A stretch of 10,437 nt of DNA from an uncultured Oscillospiraceae bacterium (GCA_900543395.1 UQQT01000057.1:1-10437), one strand, 5' to 3'. Positions 1 through 6,355 are shown, counted from the first letter of the stretch. The notes: generated by a model not told the origin, from the letters alone. Numbers and translations: made by a program.

Positions 1-25
1 AGGCGTGAGACGGTGCGTTTTGGGC

Positions 26-154
26 TTATGGGGTTCGGCTCTCTTTTGCTATAGCAAACGCCCTTAAAAAATCAAGCCAGTCATATCTTACCTTTGTCGT
101 TTTATTTAATAACGATGATGCAACAGGTTGTTCAACAGCTGCCGTACTACTCAT
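26..154 (-). pseudogene. N-terminal fragment of an acyltransferase-3 family membrane protein
   Basis: A 42-residue reading frame starts at ATG 154 and stops at TAA 26. It has a good ribosome binding site (AAGGTG, 172-167) and its own promoter (205-233). Residues 23-35 read RYDWLDFLRAFAI, which resembles the opening of integral-membrane acyltransferases (acyltransferase 3/OafA-type), where this stretch leads into the first membrane helix and the catalytic His. The similarity ends at about residue 36, position 45-52. The following residues (AKESRTP) do not look like a membrane helix, and the full family is about 330-400 residues. The gene is therefore broken, or the window begins with an assembly junction. 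The family call rests on a short motif from memory. Confidence 0.5.
45..58. repeat. Perfect 14-bp palindrome at the acyltransferase breakpoint
   Basis: TTTGCTATAGCAAA is identical to its reverse complement. It coincides with the point where acyltransferase-like coding on the minus strand stops making sense. It may be a rearrangement or inversion junction, or a chimeric assembly joint. Confidence 0.6.
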
Positions 155-204
155 AAAAAAAACATACACCTTTCAATAAATTGTAATTAAATAACAGCTA
201 CAAC

Positions 205-233
205 ATAATAACATTTTTTTGAATTTCAGACAA
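205..233 (-). promoter_or_regulatory. Sigma-A-like promoter for the acyltransferase fragment
   Basis: On the minus strand there is a -35 TTGTCT (233-228), a 17-base spacer and a -10 TATTAT (210-205). It lies about 50 bases upstream of the start codon at 154, in a very A/T-rich gap. The promoter suggests that the broken gene was once, or still is, expressed. Confidence 0.5.
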
Positions 234-345
234 GTTATTTTCAATGTTTTTTGTATTTTTTCTTATTTCGACAATAAATTTATAAAAAATTTGATATCTT
301 TCATATTTTATAAAAATATTTATATCCCCATATATAAAAAAATTG

Positions 346-375
346 TTGACAAAATACAAAAAAATGGTATATAAT
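346..375 (+). promoter_or_regulatory. Consensus promoter of the sigma-factor gene
   Basis: A perfect -35 TTGACA (346-351), an 18-base spacer and a perfect -10 TATAAT (370-375) place the transcript start near 382. This rules out in-frame start codons at 343 and 364 and supports ATG 421 as the sigma-factor start. The boxes match vegetative sigma-A, so the gene is probably transcribed in growing cells. Confidence 0.8.
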
Positions 376-420
376 TATAATTGTATTAATAAAACTATCA
401 CCATACGAACGGATTATATT

Positions 421-1032
421 ATGAGATCATCATTTTCCGTCCCTGCCGAAAGCAAATCCGACGTCGTTCTTATACAAAAGTGCAAGTCAGGAGACGAAAA
501 AGCCCTTGCCGAGCTTATCGCGAGGTACACGCCCATGATAAGAAGTGCGGCGGGAGGTTTTTCAGCCGTTATACTCGACGCAGACGACAAGGCGCAGGAG
601 GGCATGCTCGGCTTCATAAATGCGGTATACACATACGACGCGGATAAAACGAACGCGTCATTTTCGACATACGCTTACGCATGCGTAAAAAACCGCGTGA
701 TTTCTGCGGTACGAACGCTCGGCGCAAAGAAAAACTCCGCCGACTGCAGCCATATCAATTTAGACGACATATCGGAATCGGACGCGCAGGAGGATTCCGC
801 CCCGGAAATAAAGCTCATAGAACGGGAACAGTATGCAGAGTTATTGAACAGTTTTTACTCGGTCTTGTCTGACTTTGAAAAAAAAGTTCTGTCCATGTAT
901 CTTTCCGGTTATTCATATAACGAAATCTCACAGAAACTAAACATCACAAAGAAATCAGCTGACAACGCGCTTCAGAGAATCAAAAGAAAACTGCGCGATG
1001 TCAGGGATAACCACGGCGCAAAGTCCGATTGA
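421..1032 (+). CDS. sigH: RNA polymerase sigma-70 family factor, SigH (Spo0H)-like
   Basis: This 203-residue protein has the two-domain layout of small sigma factors. Region 2 (about residues 25-100) includes the core-binding and -10 recognition segment, with FSTYAYACVKNRVISAVR at 81-98. Region 4 (about 145-192) has a helix-turn-helix at 165-190 for -35 recognition. The run through NRVISAVRTLGAKKN and the later INLDD resemble SigH of spore formers, which in Bacillus and clostridia directs early sporulation and stationary-phase genes. ATG 421 was chosen because upstream in-frame starts lie inside the promoter, although its ribosome binding site is weak. The zinc-ribbon gene follows after 78 bases with no clear terminator between, so the two probably form an operon. 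Another SigH-like or SigF/G-type sigma factor is possible. The sigma-factor call itself is firm; the SigH assignment is moderate. Confidence 0.8.
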   Translation: MRSSFSVPAESKSDVVLIQKCKSGDEKALAELIARYTPMIRSAAGGFSAVILDADDKAQEGMLGFINAVYTYDADKTNASFSTYAYACVKNRVISAVRTLGAKKNSADCSHINLDDISESDAQEDSAPEIKLIEREQYAELLNSFYSVLSDFEKKVLSMYLSGYSYNEISQKLNITKKSADNALQRIKRKLRDVRDNHGAKSD

Positions 1033-1110
1033 CAGTCGGTTTTGGATATATGTCCCGAAGCGGGTGTACCGCGCGGGGGCGAATACTTTTTTTTCAAGCG
1101 AGGTAGCACT

Positions 1111-1392
1111 ATGTACGAAGACAAGACACTTATATGCAGAGACTGCGGTCAGGAATTCGTGTTCACCGCCGGTGAGCAGGAGTTCTACGCAGAAAAGGGA
1201 CTTACCAACGAGCCTAAAACATGTAAGGCATGCCGTATGGCACGCAAACAGGCGGGAAGACCCGAGAGAAAGCTTTACACGGCAGTATGCGCAGAATGCG
1301 GCGGAGAGGCTAAGGTTCCCTTTGAGCCCCACGACGACAGTTCTGTCCTTTGCAGTGCCTGCTATGCTAAAAAACTTGCGGCTAAAGGATAA
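1111..1392 (+). CDS. Small zinc-ribbon protein with two CxxC/CxxC sites
   Basis: This 93-residue protein starts at ATG 1111 behind GAGGT, with a short spacer. It carries eight cysteines in four CxxC knuckles: C9/C12 with C38/C41, and C60/C63 with C81/C84. That is enough for two structural zinc sites. The first half (DKTLICRDCGQEFVFTAGEQEFYAEKG is residues 4-30) matches the clostridial zinc-ribbon family zf-trcl. The second half, ending CSACYAKK, matches the CxxC-x17-KK type domain. The family's function is unknown to me; nucleic-acid or protein binding is inferred from the fold. It lies in the sigma-factor operon and is followed by a strong terminator. In-frame codons from 1042 precede the ribosome binding site and are probably untranslated. 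Confidence 0.85.
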   Translation: MYEDKTLICRDCGQEFVFTAGEQEFYAEKGLTNEPKTCKACRMARKQAGRPERKLYTAVCAECGGEAKVPFEPHDDSSVLCSACYAKKLAAKG

Positions 1393-1431
1393 TTCCGATA
1401 CGGTAATTGATACTACAGCATAAAGAACATA

Positions 1432-1467
1432 AAACGCCGACGTACTCCGCCGGCGTTTGTTTTTTTA
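1432..1467 (+). terminator. Rho-independent terminator after the zinc-ribbon gene
   Basis: Arms AAACGCCG (1432-1439) and CGGCGTTT (1451-1458) are followed by G and a T-run to 1466. The hairpin also lies just past the stop codon of the minus-strand gene ending at 1465, so it may serve both convergent units. The minus-side T-tract is shorter. Confidence 0.85.
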
Positions 1468-2280
1468 TTCCCACTCGCGTTTTTCTATCTCGCTTTTAAA
1501 AAACAGTTTTCCGTTTTCAAATTCTTTTATCGGCGTTATTTTTTTGCGTTTTGTTAGATCCTCAACGTTTTGTCTCGAACATCCCAATAATTCGGCCGCA
1601 CCCGCTGTATTCACGACTCTGTTTGCAACAAAGGAATAGAAATCATTTTTTGTCAGAGGCACCGTTGTTCCGTTTTCATAAAGCTCCGAATCCGAAATCG
1701 ACATATTATCCCCCCAGCATATTCCGTATCCGCCGACCTGCAAACGGACATTCTTTACCGCTTCGGGGTTATTCTTCAGCAAAATACCCGTCGGCGACTG
1801 CGGAGAACATATCATCTGTAAATCGCAAAGCTTTATTTTTCCGTTTCTAAAGAATATTAATATTTTATTATTATTTAACGGAACGATATCGTCTATCTTT
1901 TTTGCTCTTCGATTTTTTATATTTTCGGGAAGATCGTCATACAAAATCGGAGATAAGAAAAAGTCATCCTGCGCACACCGTCCGTTTGACAACATAAGTA
2001 AGTCAAATTCGTCATATTTTTTCAACCCGTTATCCTTTAGTATCTGTGCTAAATTTTGTCTGTCGGACGGAACAATTCTATGTTCAACCCATATTCTGCT
2101 CCAATGGGAATTGACCGTTTTTATATTTTTTTTTGCAAAAGAGGACAAAAGAATCGGAGTATTCCATTCGTCGGCGTTGTCGGTCAGTTCTATATAAAAT
2201 TTTTTCGGTTTTTCATAATAAAATAAGTATGCCGTAATACTGTCGGATCCTGACTCATTTATTATTGCAAAAATCTTCAT
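1465..2280 (-). CDS. DUF2442-like and helix-turn-helix protein, partner of HipA-like kinase
   Basis: This 271-residue protein has three visible parts. Residues 1-125 are an unassigned N-terminal domain with striking segments RIVPSDRQNLAQIL (68-81) and LLMLSNGRCAQDD (94-106). Residues 130-205 resemble DUF2442: a basic 'ILIFFRNGKIKLCDL' strand pair, then VRLQVGGYGICWGDN (178-192). Residues 220-271 look like an excisionase/MerR-type helix-turn-helix (TAGAAELLGCSRQNVEDLTKR). DUF2442 proteins are often found in toxin-antitoxin-like pairs. The start ATG 2280 lies inside the last codons of the kinase gene (26-base overlap), so translation is probably coupled. Inference: a DNA-binding regulator and possible antitoxin for the kinase. 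I remember similar pairs in other clostridia but know of no experimental work. A terminator-like hairpin lies just downstream. Confidence 0.7.
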   Translation of the reverse strand: MKIFAIINESGSDSITAYLFYYEKPKKFYIELTDNADEWNTPILLSSFAKKNIKTVNSHWSRIWVEHRIVPSDRQNLAQILKDNGLKKYDEFDLLMLSNGRCAQDDFFLSPILYDDLPENIKNRRAKKIDDIVPLNNNKILIFFRNGKIKLCDLQMICSPQSPTGILLKNNPEAVKNVRLQVGGYGICWGDNMSISDSELYENGTTVPLTKNDFYSFVANRVVNTAGAAELLGCSRQNVEDLTKRKKITPIKEFENGKLFFKSEIEKREWE

Positions 2281-3076
2281 AATATCGCCATCGCCTCCAT
2301 ATCATTTCCCATATTTTATCAGTAAGACTTTTGCTTATCACTCCGCACAGTCCGTCAAAAATCTCATTTTTATCACTTTCAGTCAACGGGTTAACATACG
2401 GAAGTTTGTCTTTAGGTATCAATTTAAGATTATCAAACGATGAATTCGATCCTAAAAAATTCTGAATCGGCTTATCTGCCAGAACGTCAAACCGTGCAAT
2501 ACTTTCTTCTGTCAGACAAGGAGCCAGAAGAGAAAGTCCGTGGTCAAAAAGAGGTGCAAGCCGTATCGTTTTCTTTTTTGGGTTTTTCAGAACCTCTATG
2601 TTTGCTCCGTGTCTGTCCCTGTTCATAATCAGAAAATCAACAAGGAACATTTCATAAATATATTTTTCAAATCCCAAACGAATACAAAAATCAATCGGAG
2701 ATTCATTGTCATGCTTTTCCAATTCATAATAAATATCAAAAGCCGCTTTCTCCTCACCGCGATTTTTAAAGTCATCAGATGAACACAAATAAGTTTCAAT
2801 ATATCTGCCGTTAATATTTATATCCGCATGAATTAAATTATAATGCACATGTTCTATTCCCAAAATATTAAGAAGTCTGTCAACAATGAATTCATTTACG
2901 CTCTCATGCCCGACTACTCCGTTTATCGAATCATAATTCGATAATTTATAATATACTTTGCTTCCCGAAATTTCCGAGGACGCTTTCAGAAACGAACCCG
3001 CAGTGCCGGAGGAATGACGGATTTTCGACCATTCCAGATAAGTTAAGTTTTGTCTTTCAAGTATTAAATCAGTCAT
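2255..3076 (-). CDS. HipA/CtkA-like serine/threonine kinase (toxin-like)
   Basis: This 273-residue protein starts at ATG 3076. The AGGTG at 3087-3083 sets that start, and the upstream in-frame GTG at 3085 is part of that ribosome binding site. A Gly/Ser-rich ATP loop (SSGTAGSFLKA, 22-32) is followed by the likely ATP lysine in YYKLS (K44). The catalytic loop NRDRHGAN (152-159) holds the likely base D154 and metal ligand N159, and LFDHG (177-180 region) stands where kinases have DFG, with D178. These match HipA-fold kinases, and none of the residues I would expect is missing. The protein lacks HipA's N-terminal subdomain, which makes it closer in length to CtkA-type or HipT-like kinases. HipA-family kinases phosphorylate cell targets such as aminoacyl-tRNA synthetases and stop growth; the target here is unknown. 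Its codons are more A/T-rich than those of neighbouring genes. Confidence 0.8.
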   Translation of the reverse strand: MTDLILERQNLTYLEWSKIRHSSGTAGSFLKASSEISGSKVYYKLSNYDSINGVVGHESVNEFIVDRLLNILGIEHVHYNLIHADININGRYIETYLCSSDDFKNRGEEKAAFDIYYELEKHDNESPIDFCIRLGFEKYIYEMFLVDFLIMNRDRHGANIEVLKNPKKKTIRLAPLFDHGLSLLAPCLTEESIARFDVLADKPIQNFLGSNSSFDNLKLIPKDKLPYVNPLTESDKNEIFDGLCGVISKSLTDKIWEMIWRRWRYYEDFCNNK

Positions 3077-3093
3077 ACGATTCACCTGTAAAA

Positions 3094-3122
3094 ATTATAT
3101 AATATAACTTGACAAATGTCAA
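3094..3122 (-). promoter_or_regulatory. Proximal promoter of the kinase operon (P1)
   Basis: On the minus strand there is a -35 TTGACA (3122-3117), a 17-base spacer and a -10 TATAAT (3099-3094), both at consensus. The -35 box lies inside the palindrome at 3106-3125, so a protein bound there should block RNA polymerase. Confidence 0.8.
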
Positions 3123-3125
3123 GTT
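3106..3125. promoter_or_regulatory. Palindromic operator 1 of the kinase operon
   Basis: Arms AACTTGACA and TGTCAAGTT are separated by AA. The core CTTGAC-N4-GTCAAG is repeated at 3145-3160, 37 bases away. Position over the -35 box suggests autorepression by the operon's helix-turn-helix protein (inference). Confidence 0.7.
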
Positions 3126-3130
3126 ACTTA

Positions 3131-3159
3131 ATTATCAATATTTACTTGACATGCGTCAA
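3131..3159 (-). promoter_or_regulatory. Possible distal promoter of the kinase operon (P2)
   Basis: On the minus strand there is a -35 TTGACG (3159-3154), a 17-base spacer and a -10 GATAAT (3136-3131). It is weaker than P1, but its -35 box sits in the second palindrome in the same register. Confidence 0.5.
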
Positions 3160-3160
3160 G
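3145..3160. promoter_or_regulatory. Palindromic operator 2 of the kinase operon
   Basis: CTTGAC-N4-GTCAAG, the same six-base arms and spacing as operator 1, centred 37 bases further upstream. The middle four bases differ (ATGC against AAAT), so the arms are the conserved part. Confidence 0.65.
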
Positions 3161-3246
3161 CTATTAATGCTTTGTTTCCCGCCCGTCAGAATTTAATGTA
3201 TATATAATAAAAAAAAACAAATAATATCCGTACAGAGGTGTTATGT

Positions 3247-3600
3247 ATGATTTTTCTAAAAGCATTTCTTATAGGCGGACTTATATGCGTCGTCGGTCAG
3301 CTTTTAATCGACCTCACGGCTCTGACTCCGGCGCGTATTCTCGTCGGGTTCGTCGTCGCTGGAGTTATTTTATCCGCCGTCGGGCTGTATAAACCGTTTG
3401 CCGAATTCGCGCAGGCGGGTGCGACGGTTCCGCTGACGGGATTCGGTCACGTTCTGTGCGAGGGAACGAAAAAAGCAGTCGACGAGCAGGGGCTTATCGG
3501 CGCGCTGACAGGTCCGATGACGGCAGGCAGTGCGGGAATCATGGCGGCGCTGCTGTCGGGACTTGCCGTTTCGCTGTCGGCAAAGCCTAAATCAAAATAA
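3247..3600 (+). CDS. spoVAE: Stage V sporulation protein AE
   Basis: This 117-residue hydrophobic protein starts at ATG 3247; AGAGGTG at 3234-3240 with a six-base spacer fixes the start, and the in-frame GTG at 3238 belongs to that site. The motifs FLIGGLICVVGQLLID, LTPARILVGFVV and GATVPLTGFGHVLCEGTKKAVDEQG are typical of SpoVAE (SpoVAEb), an inner-membrane part of the SpoVA channel that moves dipicolinic acid into the forespore and out at germination. Membrane segments lie at about residues 2-20, 30-48 and 85-108. SpoVAC was considered, but that protein is longer. spoVAC and spoVAD normally sit beside it and are absent here. No convincing forespore sigma-F/G promoter was recognised upstream. 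No terminator separates it from the htpG promoter. Confidence 0.9.
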   Translation: MIFLKAFLIGGLICVVGQLLIDLTALTPARILVGFVVAGVILSAVGLYKPFAEFAQAGATVPLTGFGHVLCEGTKKAVDEQGLIGALTGPMTAGSAGIMAALLSGLAVSLSAKPKSK

Positions 3601-3614
3601 ATTGCGCTCCCCTC

Positions 3615-3642
3615 TTGACAAATCCAAAAAACGGATTATACT
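3615..3642 (+). promoter_or_regulatory. htpG promoter
   Basis: A -35 TTGACA (3615-3620), a 16-base spacer and a -10 TATACT (3637-3642) predict a transcript start near 3649, at the left edge of the CIRCE element. This is the classic arrangement for HrcA repression. Confidence 0.75.
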
Positions 3643-3647
3643 ATATA

Positions 3648-3674
3648 TTAGCACTCGAAATATCAGAGTGCTAA
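3648..3674. promoter_or_regulatory. CIRCE operator (HrcA binding site)
   Basis: TTAGCACTC-N9-GAGTGCTAA is an exact match to the CIRCE consensus, with arms 3648-3656 and 3666-3674. CIRCE is bound by the heat-shock repressor HrcA and usually controls groESL and hrcA-grpE-dnaK. Here it sits at the predicted start of the htpG transcript, 25 bases before ATG 3700, so htpG should be derepressed on heat or protein-folding stress. Confidence 0.95.
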
Positions 3675-3699
3675 TATTTCTTTTTAAAGGTGACGTATC

Positions 3700-5592
3700 A
3701 TGAAGAAAAAACAGTTTAAAGCAGAATCAAAAAAACTGCTTGACATGATGATTAACTCTATATATACGCATAAGGAAATCTTTTTAAGAGAGCTTATCTC
3801 GAACGCGAGCGACGCTATCGACAAGCTTTATTTCCGTTCGCTTACCGACGAAAGCGTAGGCAAAAACAAAGAGGACTTTTTCATCAAAGTCGATATTGAC
3901 AAGGAGAACAGAAACCTCATCATTACCGATAACGGTATCGGCATGACGAGCGAGGAGCTTGAGAACAACCTCGGCACGATCGCAAAAAGCGGTTCTCTCG
4001 ATTTTAAGAAGGACAATGCGGAGTCGGATAAAAAAGACGACGTTGAAATTATCGGTCAGTTCGGCGTAGGATTCTATTCTGCATTTATGGTAAGCGACCT
4101 CGTTACCGTCGAAAGTAAGGCTTTCGGCTCGGAGCAGGCGTACCGCTGGACGTCGACCGGTGCGGACGGCTACACAATCGAGCCGTGCGATAAGGAGGAC
4201 GTCGGCACCGTTATCACTCTTCACATAAAAGAGGATACGGAAAACGAGAAGTACGACGAATTCCTTGAAACATACAAAATCAGCGGACTTATCAAAAAGT
4301 ATTCCGATTATATAAGATATCCCATTAAGATGGATTTCGAATCCTCACGTCAAGTTGAGGGCAAGGAGGGCGAGTACGAATCGTTTACCGAAACGCGTAC
4401 CGTCAACAGCATGATTCCGCTTTGGAGAAAGAACAAAAGCGAAATTACAGAAGAAGAGTACGACCGTTTCTACTCCGAAAAATTTTACGACTTCGAAAAG
4501 CCCGCAAGGATTATACACACAAAAACAGAGGGACAGGCGACGTTCGACGCGCTTATGTTTATCCCAAAGAAGCCTGCGTACGACTATTATTCAAAGGAAT
4601 TTGAAAAAGGACTTGCGCTTTATTCAAACGGCGTTCTTATCATGGACAAGTGTCCCGACCTGCTCCCCGACTATTTCAGCTTCGTAAGAGGTCTCGTCGA
4701 CAGCGCGGACTTATCTTTAAACATTTCGCGTGAGGTTCTCCAGCACGACCATCAGCTCAAGCTCATCGCCAGAACCATTGAGAAAAAGATTAAGAACGAG
4801 CTTACGAAAATGCTTAACAACGAGCGCGAAGCATACGAAGAATTCTATAAATCCTTCGGCGTTCAGCTGAAGTTCGGAATTTACAATGAATTCGGCGCGC
4901 ACAAGGATTCTCTCAAGGATCTTGTAATGTTCTATTCATCAACCGGGAAAAAGCTCGTCACCCTTTCCGAATACGTTTCGGGAATGAAGGAAGGACAGGA
5001 CAAAATTTATTACGCCTGCGGTGACAGCGTAGAAAAAATCGATATGCTCCCGCAGACCGACGCACTGAAAGAAAAAGGCTATGAAGTCCTCTACTGCACG
5101 GACAACGTCGACGAATTCGCTCTGAAGATGCTCGACGAATACGACGGCAAGAAATTCGCAAACGTCTGCGCCGAGGAAATCGACCTTTCGACAGAGGACG
5201 AGAAAAAACAGATTGAAGAACAGAACGAATCGGGCAAGGATATGCTCGAGGAAATGAAAAACATCCTCTCCGGTGCGGTTCAGTCGGTTAAATTTACAAA
5301 CAGACTCAAAAACTACCCCGCCTGCCTTTCGAGCGAGGGCAATATCTCCGTCGAAATGGAGAAAATACTCAACTCCATGCCCACAGATAACAAGGTCAAG
5401 GCCGATATCGTTCTTGAATTAAACGCCTCTCACCCCGTAGCCGAGAAACTTAAAACTCTGTACACGGAGGATAAGGATTCGTTTAATAAATTTACTAAGC
5501 TTCTTTACGACCAGGCTCGCCTTGTCGGCGGTATGACGATTGAAAACCCGTCGGAGTTCGTAAACATGATTTCGGAGCTTATGGTTAAATAA
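3700..5592 (+). CDS. htpG: Chaperone protein HtpG (bacterial Hsp90)
   Basis: This 630-residue protein, the usual length for HtpG, is an ATP-dependent homodimeric cytosolic chaperone. The N-terminal GHKL ATPase domain (about 1-220) shows ELISNASDAIDKL (31-43, with catalytic E31 and Mg-binding N35), DNGIGMT (78-83 region), GTIAKSGS (92-99) and the lid motif GQFGVGFYSAF (119-129). The middle domain carries SLNISREVLQ near residue 340, with the Arg that contacts ATP gamma-phosphate. The C-terminal dimerisation region runs to the end (ENPSEFVNMISELMVK) without the eukaryotic MEEVD tail. ATG 3700 follows AAAGGTG with a good spacer. The gene is a single-gene unit behind a CIRCE operator and ends in a hairpin at 5609-5646. 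No key residue is missing. Confidence 0.98.
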   Translation: MKKKQFKAESKKLLDMMINSIYTHKEIFLRELISNASDAIDKLYFRSLTDESVGKNKEDFFIKVDIDKENRNLIITDNGIGMTSEELENNLGTIAKSGSLDFKKDNAESDKKDDVEIIGQFGVGFYSAFMVSDLVTVESKAFGSEQAYRWTSTGADGYTIEPCDKEDVGTVITLHIKEDTENEKYDEFLETYKISGLIKKYSDYIRYPIKMDFESSRQVEGKEGEYESFTETRTVNSMIPLWRKNKSEITEEEYDRFYSEKFYDFEKPARIIHTKTEGQATFDALMFIPKKPAYDYYSKEFEKGLALYSNGVLIMDKCPDLLPDYFSFVRGLVDSADLSLNISREVLQHDHQLKLIARTIEKKIKNELTKMLNNEREAYEEFYKSFGVQLKFGIYNEFGAHKDSLKDLVMFYSSTGKKLVTLSEYVSGMKEGQDKIYYACGDSVEKIDMLPQTDALKEKGYEVLYCTDNVDEFALKMLDEYDGKKFANVCAEEIDLSTEDEKKQIEEQNESGKDMLEEMKNILSGAVQSVKFTNRLKNYPACLSSEGNISVEMEKILNSMPTDNKVKADIVLELNASHPVAEKLKTLYTEDKDSFNKFTKLLYDQARLVGGMTIENPSEFVNMISELMVK

Positions 5593-5608
5593 AATCCGAA
5601 AAATATAG

Positions 5609-5655
5609 AATGCACGGAATGTTCATAATGAGACATTCCGTGCATTTCACTTTTT
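5609..5655. terminator. Hairpin between convergent htpG and XRE genes
   Basis: Fourteen-base perfect arms (5609-5622 and 5633-5646) with a ten-base loop are followed by a T-rich run broken by CAC and ending TTTTT (5651-5655). It lies between two converging stop codons and probably acts as a bidirectional terminator. Confidence 0.75.
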
Positions 5656-5673
5656 GTGTACAGCGCCGCGTTT

Positions 5674-6285
5674 TTAACCCTGCTTTTTAAATCCCTTGCT
5701 CACCGTACTCTCTATATACTTTTCCGTTTCATTTATGACAGTCTGTATATAAACCTGTTCCTCGCCGAAGCGTTCTTCGCACTTTTCGCACTCGGCCCGT
5801 TTTCTCGTAAGTTTATCTGATATGCACGCCAGCAGAATTTCGCTGTTCTCCCTGCCGAGGGAAAATAAATTATCGTCTACAAGTCCCGCGTCGGAAGCGA
5901 GCAGAACCATCCTGTAAGCCGCAATCATCAGCGAACGGTAAAATCTCTTCGCCGTACTGCCTCCCGCTTCGCTCATTTTATTTCCTATCATAAGCACCGT
6001 TCGATAGAGCGTCTGAACGCTCGCGTCGCGGTCGGTCGGCAGTTCCGACTGTGAATAAATATCGTTAAATCCGTGTCTGTTCTGACTCATTCCGAGCATA
6101 TAGTCAGCCGTAACGTCATAATATCTGCACGCCTTTACGATAAAATCCATTCCGCACTCGCGTATCCCCTTTTCGTAATGCGACAAAAGAGCCTGAGAAA
6201 CGCCGAGAACCGACGCGGCTTCTTTCTGGCTTATATCCTTTTCTTTCCTCAGGGAAGAAAGTCTTGAAGCAATATTGACGTTCAT
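5674..6285 (-). CDS. XRE-family (Cro/CI-type) transcriptional regulator
   Basis: This 203-residue protein has an N-terminal HTH of the XRE type (residues 5-64): SRLSSLRKEKDISQKEAASVLGVSQ, then ALLSHYEKG, then DFIVKACRYYDVTADYMLGM. The remaining 135 residues are mostly helical and unassigned, with a Glu/Lys/Cys-rich stretch (CEKCEERFGEEQ) and a likely dimerisation or sensing role (inference). ATG 6285 was chosen because GAGGTG (6297-6292) has a six-base spacer to it; the in-frame GTG at 6294 is inside that site. The gene diverges from the histidine-phosphatase gene at 6356, and an inverted repeat lies between them, so this protein probably regulates both itself and its neighbour. No ligand can be named. 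Confidence 0.85.
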   Translation of the reverse strand: MNVNIASRLSSLRKEKDISQKEAASVLGVSQALLSHYEKGIRECGMDFIVKACRYYDVTADYMLGMSQNRHGFNDIYSQSELPTDRDASVQTLYRTVLMIGNKMSEAGGSTAKRFYRSLMIAAYRMVLLASDAGLVDDNLFSLGRENSEILLACISDKLTRKRAECEKCEERFGEEQVYIQTVINETEKYIESTVSKGFKKQG

Positions 6286-6287
6286 GC

Positions 6288-6316
6288 TTGACACCTCATT
6301 ATACTTGTTGTATAGT
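6288..6316 (+). promoter_or_regulatory. Promoter of the histidine-phosphatase-family gene
   Basis: A -35 TTGACA (6288-6293), a 17-base spacer and a -10 TATAGT (6311-6316) predict a transcript start near 6323, inside the inverted repeat at 6306-6327. The -35 box overlaps the first codons region and ribosome binding site of the divergent XRE gene. Confidence 0.7.
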
Positions 6317-6327
6317 ATTTTACAACA
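6306..6327. promoter_or_regulatory. Inverted repeat, likely XRE operator
   Basis: TGTTGTA-N8-TACAACA is a perfect seven-base-arm inverted repeat between the divergent XRE and phosphatase genes. It covers the -10 box of the plus promoter and the probable -10 (TAAAAT) of a minus promoter (TTTACA-N17-TAAAAT). Binding there should affect both genes. Confidence 0.65.
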
Positions 6328-6355
6328 GATAAAACGGATTGTAAAGGAAAACGCA

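Noticed and set aside
1..54. Plus-strand frame of 17 codons ending at TAG 52 as a C-terminus of an upstream gene
   Set aside because: It is too short to recognise, and it coincides with the suspected junction.
343..420. Upstream extension of the sigma factor to a TTG at 343
   Set aside because: The consensus promoter boxes at 346-375 lie inside it, so these codons are not transcribed from that promoter.
1042..1070. Possible attenuator made of CCCG/CGGG and GC-rich sequence between sigma and zinc-ribbon genes
   Set aside because: The stem is only four bases and no T-run follows at the right distance, so a terminator cannot be supported.
998..1423. 141-residue plus-strand frame across the zinc-ribbon gene
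   Set aside because: The zinc-ribbon frame has eight ordered cysteines and a ribosome binding site; this frame has neither.
2255..3160. Mobile element ends or attachment sites around the kinase cassette
   Set aside because: No flanking direct repeats, transposase, integrase or terminal inverted repeats were found; the A/T bias alone is not proof of transfer.
3160..3246. Forespore sigma-F or sigma-G promoter before spoVAE
   Set aside because: No pair of boxes with correct spacing could be recognised by eye.
3784..4224. 146-residue open frame on the minus strand
   Set aside because: It is antisense to the conserved ATPase domain of htpG and is a by-product of its codon use.
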